This document shows, in pieces, positions 38,112-49,872 of a DNA stretch of 64,000 nucleotides (position 1 is the stretch's first letter; the number at the start of each line of letters is the position of its first letter). Both the position numbers and the translations under genes were made by a program. Under the pieces are notes generated by a model, which did not search any database, was not told where the DNA came from, and was given only the letters and a program-made list of their open reading frames with translations. The DNA is from Hymenolepis diminuta (Eukaryota; Platyhelminthes; Cestoda; Cyclophyllidea; Hymenolepididae), in assembly GCA_900708905.1 (NCBI GenBank), contig CAADRB010000138.1, forward strand, positions 25,759 through 89,758, in the 5' to 3' direction.

Positions 38112-41100
38112 AATAAAGTGAGCGTTTGCGATCTTAAAGTCAGGATTTCTACATGGCTCAGCAGCAACTTATGTTTTCTTTTCCCTTCCGTAAGTATTTC
38201 ATTTTTGCTTCACTAAGATATAATATTTTCATGATTTATTGAAGTTCGTAAACAAGTATTTATCGCTAGCCAAAAAAATCCGTTTCCCAACTAGAACTGT
38301 TTCATTTTATAGACCTTGTCCAAATGTTGGCCATGGCCCAGATAAATTTCGATAACAAAATATTATAAGGCATTTTCTCTAGTACTTGTCATAGTGGTTG
38401 TAAATCTCGAGTATTAATATTACCTGTGGCTCGCAAAGAAGCTTTAACGCGTTTTAATCGTTAAAAAGCATCTGAATACAAGGGCTAGTAAAACAGTACA
38501 ATACGGAATGAAATGGAGATGAATCGAGTAGAAGTAAATAATGAAGTCAGAATGACCAAAGTTTTGTCCATTTTCTCAAAAGACTTTTATTTCACTGAGT
38601 TCCGAGTCCTGATATTTCGATATTTTATTTTCATTATTTGATTTCTTGCCGACTGAATTAATGTTCACGTTCTTGACATTCGAAGCGTATTAAGCGGTTG
38701 ATTGAGCAATTGGTCATGCCATCTCGATTCATTTATTTCCTATTGTAGATAAGAGCAAGTATAGACACTTACAGTTTCTTAATATTTGAAAGCTCAGTAG
38801 AGTTCGCCCATTCAAGTGATCAAAATTTTCTCATGATAGTGCTGGAAGATATAGTGTATAGCCGTGGTATTATACCCAGACGTTAGGGACTTGCTTATAA
38901 TGCCTCGTGTATTACTATCTTCTTAAGATATGCAGTTAGGAAATCCGTGTCGATAAATGGTCATCTTATCGACAATCTTTCAATCAAACGACTGTGATAG
39001 TGCTCAAGGGAAGATTTATACCTATCATGAATTTAAAAATAATTTGTTGAAAATAGCTAAAGCTCTTATTTGTAACGATCCGATCTTGTGTTGACTTTGT
39101 AAGGGCTAAACGATTGATACAACAGAAATAAATCAAGTGGTAATCTGTATTAATACATCCGTTTGAATGATTGTGAATAATATTCAATTCAAAAGATATC
39201 TGTAGTACGAAGAACCGCCTAGATTCGCACCCCAATTTTGAAGTAAACAGTAAATCTGGATTTTCACTGTCAGTTAATTTTATGATCATCTTTAAATAAC
39301 ACATTTAAAAATTAAAGATATATGCGTTTAATAGTATTATTTTATCATGAGAGTGAATGGTCTTTGTTAAAATTTTGCGTTAAATGTTTGTGAGTTTATT
39401 TATTTAAAGTAGAAGATCATTGCCTAAGAATCTCTGAAAGCTGTTCTATGAACGCACTTAAAGAGTCCTGTATTTCTGCATTTATTTTGATTATACAAGG
39501 TTAAATAGTTGTGTTATTCACGATAAATGCAGAGGGAAGTGGCAACCAACGGCGTAATGGAGATAATTTTTAATTTTGCTTGCACTTTCGTAATGAGGTA
39601 TTATTTTCTTCTCTTCTGATTTGTGGCCGAATAATTTCAATGCAAAGATACAACAGTTATACTAGAGCTTTTTTGAATGGGCACTAGTGGTCTTTTCTAT
39701 ATCAAGCATATAGTCAATCTCATTGTTCTGGCCTTGGTTACAACAAAAGATAAATTAGTCAAAGTGGCGTGGTCAACTACGCAACTTGATCGAAGGTTCA
39801 ATTTGCCCTGCACATCTCAGATAAATTTTTCCCCAAAATATGAAATTTAACTTTGGAACATTGCATTGGACTATACCCATTAAGCTGCAAGAGCTAATGA
39901 ACAAAAACCAGATCATAGGAGCTAAGACTATAGCTAACAGCCAACAACATTTCCAAAAGAGAAGTTGAGTTGACTAGTGTATTGAATAAACCACGATGAG
40001 GATTCAGGAGAATAATAATGAGATCAAAGGGAAGCATACGGCAAGATAAAGGGCAAGCGTGCGTGTATGAGAGTGGAAATACGGAGTTTATATGAATCAT
40101 CTGGACAGGGACGCGCGTGAGGGTACGAGCACAAGGGTACTCTTAAGTGGAACAGGATAGTTACAGAAAAAAGGAGAACCGATAAATCTGTCTAGATATG
40201 ACAGATAGGGATTTGAGTCGGGGGGATATAAAAGCGAAAAATAAATGTGTTTTCATAGAGAATGTGACTAAAAATAATTTTTGCAAATGCACGGAGTCAT
40301 CCTTTAAAATAAAATGCAGACGTATTATCGAATGTGAAATTCAAATGGGGTAAGATTTTGTAATACACTAACTTTGTTTCCTCTTTTTACTTTGCCTGTT
40401 TCCCTCATACGTCCCACATATCGGAGAGTTCCTCTATTCCCACAGTTTGGACACTTCCCATTATGAAAGCTTTTATGAAGTGTAATAATAAACTTAACGT
40501 ATATTATACGAGTACATAAAATGGATTCAGAGCTTGACTAAAAATCGTGTTCATTGTAAACCCTAAACCTTGGAGCGGATATGGACATTTTATTGTATTT
40601 GAGAACTTGCTAAGGAAGCCTATCATCTTTTATAAAGAATTAGTAAAAATCATTCTTTCCATAAATCCATCAGAGGTCAATTTTTTCAATCTTAGTGTGC
40701 AACGTGTAAGACGGCGCTCTAATACTTCCCTTTAGCATTCTATTCTCTTATGTGATTTAAATCGCGGAAATCGTATATATGAATTCGTTGGATTTCTTGG
40801 ACCTCTCAGTAAAGTTTGTATTTCTTCCCTGAAAACACTCGCTGTGTAATTAAAAGTAAAAATTTTAGACTGAAATACTGTTTTCGCAATTTATTGATTT
40901 CAAAATGGTCTTTTAATTATTTCTTTAAGGCATCGGGCTGGATTACCATTGTTTTTTAAACTGTCTATGCGATAAAAAGTTAAAGAGGATCATTCTATCC
41001 CTAAAGAGACATTTAAAAAGGTGGTTTGCTTGTTAAGGACTAAAATCTCCCATTTTATTTTTTAAAACTTAATTTTGTGATTAATCACCCGCTTATCTCA

Positions 41101-41134
41101 TTCATATTATTTCTTCATACAATTTTTAAATCAG

Positions 41135-41240
41135 TGTAGGGTGCGTATGGCGTAAAGTGTAAAAATACATTAATTATTATTGAGTTAGCTTAAGGAACAA
41201 CCAAAATATAAGTGTCCTCCGATACTTTACACATCCTGTA
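41135..41240 (-). mobile_element. Short terminal-repeat-only derivative (MITE-like) of the mariner family
   Basis: The reverse complement of the right end reads TACAGGATGTGTAAAGTA, and the left end reads TGTAGGGTGCGTATGGCGTA, an imperfect inverted pair. The inner part repeats the subterminal AAAAATACATTAATTATTATT block of the 34-kb element, and the GTGTCCTCCGATACTTTACA side parallels its right end. There is no coding sequence in the roughly 106 bp. Right flank is TA. Confidence 0.6.
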
Positions 41241-42405
41241 TATTTCACTTAATTTTGTTTCATTACATTAACTTCCACTTCCAATTAGAAATATTTTCTA
41301 ACTATTATGCAAATTGCAGACCACATGCTTTATAATTAAAAAAATGCACAAGCAACTGATTACTTGGTAGCTTTAAAGATTGGGGTAGCGGCTTCAACTC
41401 CAAAATAAATTTGAAATTGATTGTGAAATGCAGTATTACCAAACCACAAGCAATTGCTTGTGATCGCTTGGAAAACAGACATCTAATACCATTCTTACCC
41501 AATTTCTTCTTTCATTGATGTGGGTCTCAATTTTTTCTGCGCCAGTCTGGTCTCCAAATATTCTACTCAAATGTGTTCCCTCTCTTGTCCCACCTTCCCA
41601 GGAATCTACAGACTAATTCCCTCTCCTTTTCTGCACTAACACCATGTGGCTATCGACTCAGACTCTCCCTGGGTTTTAACGTTTGTCTAGCTATATCAAA
41701 ACTAAAGTTCCCTCTTTTGAATTAGGACCTGCCTCTGCTTCTCACTAATTGGCAACTTACAAAGGCGGTCCAGGCTATAATAATTCCCTTCAAAACTGAT
41801 CGTCAAACAGTTAGAACATTCCTAAATATATCAAGTCGTAAAGCTCTTAACGACAAAGAGGCAAGGTCAGGTTTCGAGTAATACAGAAATCCTCCGTTTC
41901 ATTTTCAAAATTCACTTTCTTTTACATTATTACTACATTGAAAGCTATAGACTATCTTGATCAGATTGTATTTTTGGTTGGACCTTGTGATCACATGAAC
42001 CAAATAAATTATATTTTTCCTTCCAAAGCTAATAAATAATTCTATTTGGACGAGTGGATTCATAACTTTAAGCTTATAATTTCGGGGTGAGGTTTTTGTG
42101 ACTGTTGTGAGAAAAGGGTGAGATTTTTCTTATTAAGTACTCAATTCAGAAGAGCGTGTCGTTATTTACCATTAGTTTCTAAAATTTATATCTCTTTATT
42201 CGTCTTCCTTGAATTCGGTGACATTCGTTTTGAATTGAGTCAACAATGGAGATTATTTTCTTATGTATGATATTTGAACCACTCTTTTCCTTTGTAAGAA
42301 TTAAAGCATCCGGAAATTGAACACTTGAAGCTGTCGTTGTTGGATACGTTGGAGCATCTATAATCTTTAAGCACTGTTTTCTCCCCTAAGACCAACTGGA
42401 TACAA

Positions 42406-42542
42406 TTGGCAGCTTCGCATTTTGCTGTTCTCGTGCGAGTTCCCTTAAGGTGGAGTTTTACACAGAGACGGAAATCGACCATGACATATTGTTAAACCAA
42501 GGACTTCCTTTGTTTCTTTTCGATTTGCCTTAGCCATGATTT
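42406..42542 (-). repeat. Diverged dispersed repeat, copy 1 (pairs with 45125-45281)
   Basis: Shares TTGGCAGCTTCGCATTT, the ACTTCCT block and a TTTGCCTTAGCC-like end with 45125-45281 in the same orientation. The minus strand has an open frame here (42482 down to 42261) with Cys pairs reading KCEAANC and FKCSISGC, which could be the decayed zinc-binding part of a transposon protein. No family assigned. Confidence 0.5.
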
Positions 42543-44379
42543 CGCATGCGCTTCCTTTATACTTCTCGTAGATGACAAGTGACTCGAAAGAAGTTTTTTG
42601 AAAATTGGATCTTCATTTCTCTCTGCTTTTAATAATCTGACTATTTTGGGATAATTTATTTATTTTTAAATATTTTTAAATAACCCTTAAGCACACAAGT
42701 TTTTTATGCTTGAATTAACTATTTATGCAATAAATTTTGCGAATGATTTAGCAAGATTGGAATCGAATTAATCCGCGAAAAAAGAAACCTTTGGTGACAT
42801 TTAAGGGAGGAGTGTGCGAAGGTGAGGGAAAAAATGTGTTGGCGAAAGCAGGTGCTACACATACACATGTAGTTGCTATAACACCAAGATTTCGACCATG
42901 ATACTTAAGTACATACGACCTAATACCAATAATGCATAGCATGCCCCCATGCAATTAGAGGCACGGCAGAAGACACCACCACCACAGTTTTTCCGCTAGT
43001 TAGAATCCAGTTCCTGGGATGTGTATAATGAAGTGTATAAATGTAGCCGCTCATAAAAGAGGACAGCTGAAAATATATCCATATTAAATTCAGTCCAATT
43101 ATTGTTTGCATATATACACAATTTGGACGGGGAGATATAAAGCTGTAAAGGTTCCAATTACCAAATGGAGAGAGGCAAGTAGTTTATGACTTTTTTCCTT
43201 GAAGTTATGATTGAAATCAATTTGCCCTTCACATCTGAATACCTGAGAAAATAATTTTCCTTTTAAACTTTTTATTGTGACTGGCTTTCATAAATAAAAG
43301 TCTATTTTTACCTATCATAGAAGTCATAGCAAATTAGTTAGAAATTAGAATAGACCGAGTGTTGACAAAACTTCGTCGTCATTGCTACGGAGCTTTTAGC
43401 TGATATCGACCGAAATTTGCACATTTGATTCTATTGAAAATTTCTAATCGGTAATCTCAACAAGCACAGTCTACCAAAGAGGAAGGAAAATAAAAATAAT
43501 ATTGCTTTTTTACTTTTATATTCAGTTAATGAAAAGTCTCGGCTAAACTATTCACTGAAAAAGTCCATAAATGAACAGAAGAATAGATTAAGAAATAGGG
43601 AGTAAAGGTATTCTTTTGACTGATAAGACTCTAATACGACCATTTAACTTGTTATTCATTTTGCATAATTATCTGATTAATTACGAGACCTCTTCACAAA
43701 CGACACCTAGATTTATTAGGAATGTATTTGCTGCTTGCTACTAATATATGACGGAAAGTGTATTTATTGGGGACTGAGGGGTGATTTGTGCTAGACGGGT
43801 TCCGCTGGCATAACGATAACATATTCATTTAACAAATGCAGACCCGGAGGAAGAAGGAGATAAAGGAGATATCTTTATTTCCTGAAGAGGTTACTCAACC
43901 CATAGACGAAATAGATATTTGAATTGATTGGCTATCTAGGTAGCAGTGAAGATATTTCACTACCAAGGACGAGAATGGAAGAACTGTGATCGATAAATCT
44001 AGTGCTTAATATAAGAGTTCCTTTTACACATTTCTATGAATTCCACTCGGGACTTTGAAGATATTCGGAACTGGCATGTACCATAATTGAAATAACCATT
44101 AGAATAGCCACTTTCATTCCCTAGGCGAGGATTATTGCCGGAACTCATTTACTCTAGCTGGAAATTATTGTTATTATAAATCATTATGAATCCTTTTATT
44201 ACCTCAGTCTCGCTAGACAATTATCCCAATTCATCTTCAAATAATAATCACGTTTATATCAGTATTTAATTTCCTAGAATCATCTTTATCAGTTAAAATG
44301 GAACAAAATTAAAGGTAAATTTGGTGAATTTAACTTTTACTTTTAATTTATCAACGGAATTTGCACACATTTATCATAA

Positions 44380-44406
44380 ATTTTACAACATATGATGTTG
44401 TAAAAT
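44380..44406. repeat. Perfect 12-bp palindrome with 3-base loop
   Basis: ATTTTACAACAT, ATG, ATGTTGTAAAAT: exact inverted arms, followed by further TTTTGTAAA repeats. Confidence 0.9.
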
Positions 44407-44807
44407 TTTGTAAATTTTGTAAAATAATGTTTATACTTCCTATCCTATATATCGCTCAGAATTGCAAAACTCCAGGTGTACTTAAATAAATGCTTCAGTC
44501 CGATCCCAAAAAGCGGACTTGACTATGTAAGTGTGTAAATATTTATATATATAAATGACTCGTAAGTACTCTGAACCAGCCAAATCTCAGCTCAAAATAA
44601 ATTTTCTCCCGGAAAATAACTATTTTGGTAAAAGTTATTTAATAAATAGGTCTATTTATTCACATATATTATTAAAAATTTATCAACTGACTCAGGTTTT
44701 GTTTAAAGTGCCCTTCCTGATCTCATTTACCCGCTCTGCTTTGCTGTAGGAATATAAGAATCTATTAAAAACAGGTAAGATAGTATCATTCCGTTCCCTC
44801 CAAAGTT

Positions 44808-44915
44808 GAAAAAATGAACTGAAGTGGCAAGTTGACCATCCTAATTAATCACCCAGCCAATACGCACTGGAAATTGCGAACAAGAACTCGTTCAGTCATG
44901 AAATTTGAATTTTGG
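44808..44915 (+). repeat. Diverged dispersed repeat, copy 1 (pairs with 59509-59640)
   Basis: Shares AAAAATGAACTGAAGTGGCA-like start, a CC-ATCCTAATTAA-like middle, CAAGAACTCGTT and GAAATTTGAATTTTG with 59509-59640 in the same orientation. Old interspersed repeat of unknown class. Confidence 0.45.
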
Positions 44916-45124
44916 AAAGTGAGTGATGAATTGACCATTAATTAAATACAAACCAAATCACGTCATATTCTCCTACTTTACTTTCGCCATAACTGTATTT
45001 TAAAAAGCTTGAAGCGACCAAAAATTTGGCACTGGAAGTTTTTAGTGATCTTTGTACGTGAGAAATAGTGGTCCTGTCAATAGTACAAAAGCATTGTTTA
45101 CTTTTCTGTGATGTTCCTATTCAG

Positions 45125-45281
45125 TTGGCAGCTTCGCATTTCACCGTTTTTGTTCGAATTTTTCTAATGTGAGCAGTTTTTTAGAGATGGGAATTGACAT
45201 TGTTGGCTGCTTAGGTCATGGGCGCCCAGTCGGACCAAAGACTTCCTCATTATTTTGACTTGTTTGCTTTAACCTTGATTT
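45125..45281 (-). repeat. Diverged dispersed repeat, copy 2
   Basis: Same order of blocks as 42406-42542. The minus strand again reads TVKCEAAN but is interrupted by a stop directly after. About 157 bp. Confidence 0.5.
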
Positions 45282-48200
45282 AATGTAAGCTTTCCTTCTA
45301 GGTCTCTTCAACAGCTGAAAAAAGGTCTTAGGTAAGGGAACTAAGGAGACTTTTCAAACAACCCAAGGGCAAAGTCTTCTTTGTTAGAACTTGACCTCAG
45401 GTTACCCTTAGCACTATTGTGGTAAGGACGTAAAAGATGATTGGTCTTACGAAGACCTCACTTTTACATTTTTAAATAGATCGTGGCATTACAAGTTTAT
45501 GTTTGGTTCTACATATGTTTCGGATTACGGCATTAATGGGACAACTTTATTTTGGTAATCTGGAGATAAAATGGAGTATTTCCTGGCCACATACTTCATT
45601 CGTTACTTTTTTTTTCATTCACTTATTTGAAGATGCATTCATTTTGAGATGTGGATGGCTTTCTCTATGTCAAGGTCCCAAATATACCTTTGATATTTAT
45701 GTTATAATTTATCAAACTCAGTGTAGCATGTTATGCCCATAGGGAAATAAATTAAGCATGCATGAAATCGGATAATGTCTCAAACCTGTAAAGCTGTTTG
45801 GCAGCTGTTTTAGAAATAAACATGATAGCGCAATGAATTTACAATTAAGTGGTGCTAGACCAGTGCTACTTCAAAGATACTCTCATATCAAGGAGTTGAA
45901 ATAAGTGGAGACTTATGAAATTTAATGTGCATGAAACCTTACCGTCAACCACTGGTGCAAGATTCATTGGTGATCGGTGATAAAAGAAAACAGGCGCTCT
46001 CTGTTAACTCTGGCACTTAAGATCAATAGTGACTTAACATCAAAGTTCAAAGTACTAACGGTTAAACTGAAAGGTAAGGATTAGCTTACCTATATCCAAG
46101 GATCGAAATGGTCATTCCCGTAGTACGGGAATGTAGTAAATATATTCTTTTAAAGTCCTAAGTCAAATATGGAGTTCTTTATTGGCAAACTTAAGCTTAT
46201 AAAACACGATTTTAAATGGGCTTTATACAATTCAAGAGTGGGTATTATTGCATAAAAGAAAATTATTACAACTAAAATGAATTGTCTCACGAAACAAATA
46301 TATTTTTAACAGAGGAAAGACTTGTTACAGATAATTTCGCCTATCAGAATAAGCTCATACTGAGTTTTTTACTGATAATAGAATTCGCCTGGAAATCTTC
46401 TAACACTTGACCTTCCGTCTATAAATAATGGAACTTAATAAGGCAATTTGTAATCAATATTAGGCTTAAGTATTGTTGTTAAACAAATGATCGTAGTTGC
46501 TTAAATCTTATGCTCAAAACTATGTCTAATTCATTCGGGGTTGCACTTACGAAAATTCGATATTTTCTTACATGATTTCCTTCTCGGATCAGTTATATTC
46601 TTTCCAAATTATCATTAGTATCTAGTGTTTACCTTTATTTAAATATAATAGAATTCATTGTATAACATTAGATCTATTTCGAATATTTGCAGATCTTAGA
46701 AAGCCTACATCGAATATCCATATTCTACCCCTTTGAATATGACGGCAAAAAATTTTGTGGAATCAAGAGTGCTTATACAAGGTTTTAAAAGAGATGTATG
46801 AAAGTGTCCCCACTTGAGATTAAATCAGTAAACAGAACCAGGCTTTAGACTGAAAATTCAACCAGATTAGTTTGTATCAGTCTCTTAAATAACTGCATAA
46901 TCTGTCATAATTAGTATGTACAGTGAAGTGAGATTAAAGCATATTTCATGGGTTGAAGACGCCTCGTAGAACACACATAATGCTTGATTCTGGGCAAAAT
47001 ATAAATGACGAATTTAAGTTTCTAAGAAAGGCTTTTCGCTTTATCTGAACAAGGGTTGGACAAAGGTTTCTTATATTAATAGATTAACACAGAGCAGACT
47101 TAATTTAACCGAAATATTGATTTGGTTTAAACCAACTCATAGATCTGCACATCTGAAGAATTGGAATGGCGCCACCACCGGATTGCTAAGCCTGATCAAT
47201 TTCGAGTTTAAACCCTCCCCTATCATCAGACGAATTTGAATTGTTTTGTATGATGTGGGGTAATAAAATGCAATATCTAGTAATCTGATCGCCATTAAAG
47301 CTATGTCCCGACCGAATAAAACAAAGAGGCTCCAATTGCAACTCGATTTATAAATTTCTGGTTTCAAAATCAAAATTTTCAACTTTCATTTTCATCGGCC
47401 CTCAGTAAATGTAAAACTACCTTTAAAAAACGCATTATAGTGCGATATTTAAATCAAATAAATTAAATACAATAATAAAAATACATCGATTATCTCATCT
47501 ATCTGCTCTTGGCTGCATAAGGAAAATAAAATAAATGGAGGTGGCGAAACCAACAACGTGATTTACTCACCCTGAATATCGTGATCGTAAACTCTCCCAA
47601 GAATATGAAATCTGAACAGTAGATAAATACGCAGTGAATCCTTTCTGTTATGGGACTTGTTTGCTGTTCACTTTATACTTTCCCATGGTTAAAATGGGTA
47701 GAAGTTTTTTGCGTTGGTATGAACAGTACTGACACTAAGAGATAATTAATTATAGCTAGATTTATAGTAACGTTAAACTTAACCGAGCCGATTTTCCTCT
47801 TCATATCTCGAAAGTTGAATTGGTGCATCCAATTTACAAACCCGTTCAATTTCAGATATACTCCATCAAATGCATTAAAATCGATTTGTAAAATGATTGG
47901 CTGCAAAAGAAAATTGTGAACCAACAAACGGTACAATTTTTTGCTCAATAGCTAAGGCCCAGTAGATCCAGATATCTCATTTCAAGATAAAATAAACAAT
48001 GAAACGGAATTTATCCCTAGTAAAGTTTAAATTAAATTTTTGCCTTTCCGTCTCAAACTTCTAAATTGCGTTCCGGTAAAATTCCCTCTCATTATCGTAA
48101 CATTGAAAGCAACATATCTCCTCTATACAACGCGTATCTTAAATGAGAATTTTTGGTGATCAATTTTTCATCAAACAGGCTTAATAATAGCAATACATTG

Positions 48201-49440
48201 ACTAAAATTTTACTGAGTTAGTCTGCAGCAATAAGCGAAAGGCGGAGGTTTGTACATACCCCCAAGGTCTTCGGGGGAGGGGAGGTGGATGTTCAGGCGA
48301 TGACCTTGTTTTTCTAAGGGACTTTTACAGCCAGCCACACACAGTGACCTAGTTTAACCCGACAGAAAGAGGATGATTAACCTCCCACAGGTAGATTAAA
48401 TTTCTTAGTTTAAGGCACGTTTGAGCCCATGAATTTGAGCTATCGTCAAATCTCACGAAGGCAAAATGATTGACTTTGATTTCTTTCAATAAAACTGTAA
48501 TTATTTCCCCTTCGCATCAGATAAAAAAAATTAGAAATTTTCTAATCCTGAGCAGAATTCACCGAAAGTTTATTAAAAGAGTTCGTTTCCCAAGTGTTAG
48601 ATTTTCCGACTGTCGTTCCTGTATTGTTTATCTGTGGGAATTAAGTATCCTTAATACTGTTTTACTGGCTATGCCGTCATTTGAATACAAAAAAGGGTAT
48701 TTTCCCAATAAACTGATGATGAAGAGAAACCTTTCTCTTCTTCCTCTGGGTCTGAGCAACTGTAGCCATGATGGATAGTCTAGATTGTATAGTGCATAGT
48801 ATACAATCGTATCATATTTTTATATTAGTGGCAACACAGATGCACGTTAGCTTTATATTTAATAATGGATAAATCAATTAATGATCAAACTTTTTCCACT
48901 TTCCCCATCTATTTGAAAGTGCACTGCATATTCTCCTGTATAGCATACGTCAGATTTCCACCATTTGGTAATAGTCGGCAAACGATTAAAAATCGGGCAA
49001 AGTCCTGCTTCCTGTTTTATCGAAGGAACTATGTTATCTCACTTTCTCTTGCGTCTGTTGCAGTAGTGTCACCCCGCTCTCCCAGTAATTTCTTATCAGG
49101 ATGGTTATAGAAGGCTAAATATGAATAAGGTGAAATGTGGGGGAGAGTAAACATTTTAGTTAAAGATTAAAATATTAACTGCACTTTGACCACAGCAAAG
49201 ACTGTCAATCACAGCTATATCTAGGACTAGAAGAATTACTTATGGTGACTTGCAACCAGATATCAGTATGTACATTTTCACGTCAAACGGCCAGTCAATT
49301 TAAAGAGGATTATATTCAATCACATAGACCACCCCGGAGCTGTGTTAGCTCTTGACCCCAATAATCTAACATCTGTCAAGCGCCAAAACAATCATAAATG
49401 ATATTAAAAGTCCTGCAAAATTCAATGCGTAGAAAAAGGA
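45282..49440. other. Intergenic AT-rich stretch downstream of the ENTPD gene
   Basis: A 9-bp-arm hairpin lies at 46113-46133. Frames near 45503, 47137, 47673 and 48470 show no family motif. Nothing else recognised. Confidence 0.5.
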
Positions 49441-49465
49441 AGGGGAAACTTTTATCTCAAACCAC

Positions 49466-49471
49466 TTTATT
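49466..49471 (-). terminator. Probable polyadenylation signal of the ENTPD gene
   Basis: AATAAA on the minus strand about 222 bases after the stop codon, in a C/T-rich 3' UTR. First canonical signal after the stop. Confidence 0.6.
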
Positions 49472-49692
49472 TGCGCATCCAAATTAAAAGTCAACATACA
49501 TCACACATTTTCATATTAATCTGGTTCATATGTTGAAAAATATACCCACGGTTCCTTTGGAAGTAAAAAGCAAGTAGGTTCTATAAGGGATGGAGAGGGC
49601 GAAAGCGTTGGTGTCTTGGGATGTCAGAGCTCTCAGTGGGTTGGAAAGGAATGGAGGGTTTGGGATAGAAAGAGTGGGAGCTGTTGAAAGAA

Positions 49693-49872
49693 CTACTTTC
49701 GTAAAATTATGTAAAGTAGAAGTCCCAACAAAATGACAAATATTATGCTGAGACAGACAACAGAGGCTATAAAAGCATTGGTATCAAGTTTTATCTGAGG
49801 GGAGGCGCTCTCTATCATTCCGGTAGCATCGATAGTGTAGCCCATTGCCCAGCTTACGATGGCATTATTGAC
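49693..49872 (-). CDS. ENTPD1: ENTPD exon 11: ACR5, C-terminal anchor and stop (residues 448-506)
   Basis: A 1332-bp intron precedes it; acceptor TTTTAG at 49873. Encodes VNNAIVSWAMGYTIDATG (ACR5), then a hydrophobic anchor IASVVCLSIIFVILLGLLLY and the tail IILRK before TAG at 49695-49693. Confidence 0.94.
   Translation of the reverse strand, partial: VNNAIVSWAMGYTIDATGMIESASPQIKLDTNAFIASVVCLSIIFVILLGLLLYIILRK

Larger units (their letters stand above)
35776..41134. other. Intergenic AT-rich stretch with a G-rich motif and one possible orphan exon
   Basis: Apart from 37572-37795 and the G-rich motif at 38089 (listed separately), frames are short and unrecognised. Confidence 0.45.
41241..44807. 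other. Intergenic AT-rich stretch with diverged repeats
   Basis: Contains a repeat copy at 42406-42542, a perfect palindrome at 44380-44406 and the second copy (about 41835-41905) of a weak old repeat. No gene recognised. Confidence 0.45.

Noticed and set aside
48865..49110. 81-codon frame near the ENTPD 3' end
   Set aside because: Opposite strand to ENTPD, no conserved motif, no splice context.
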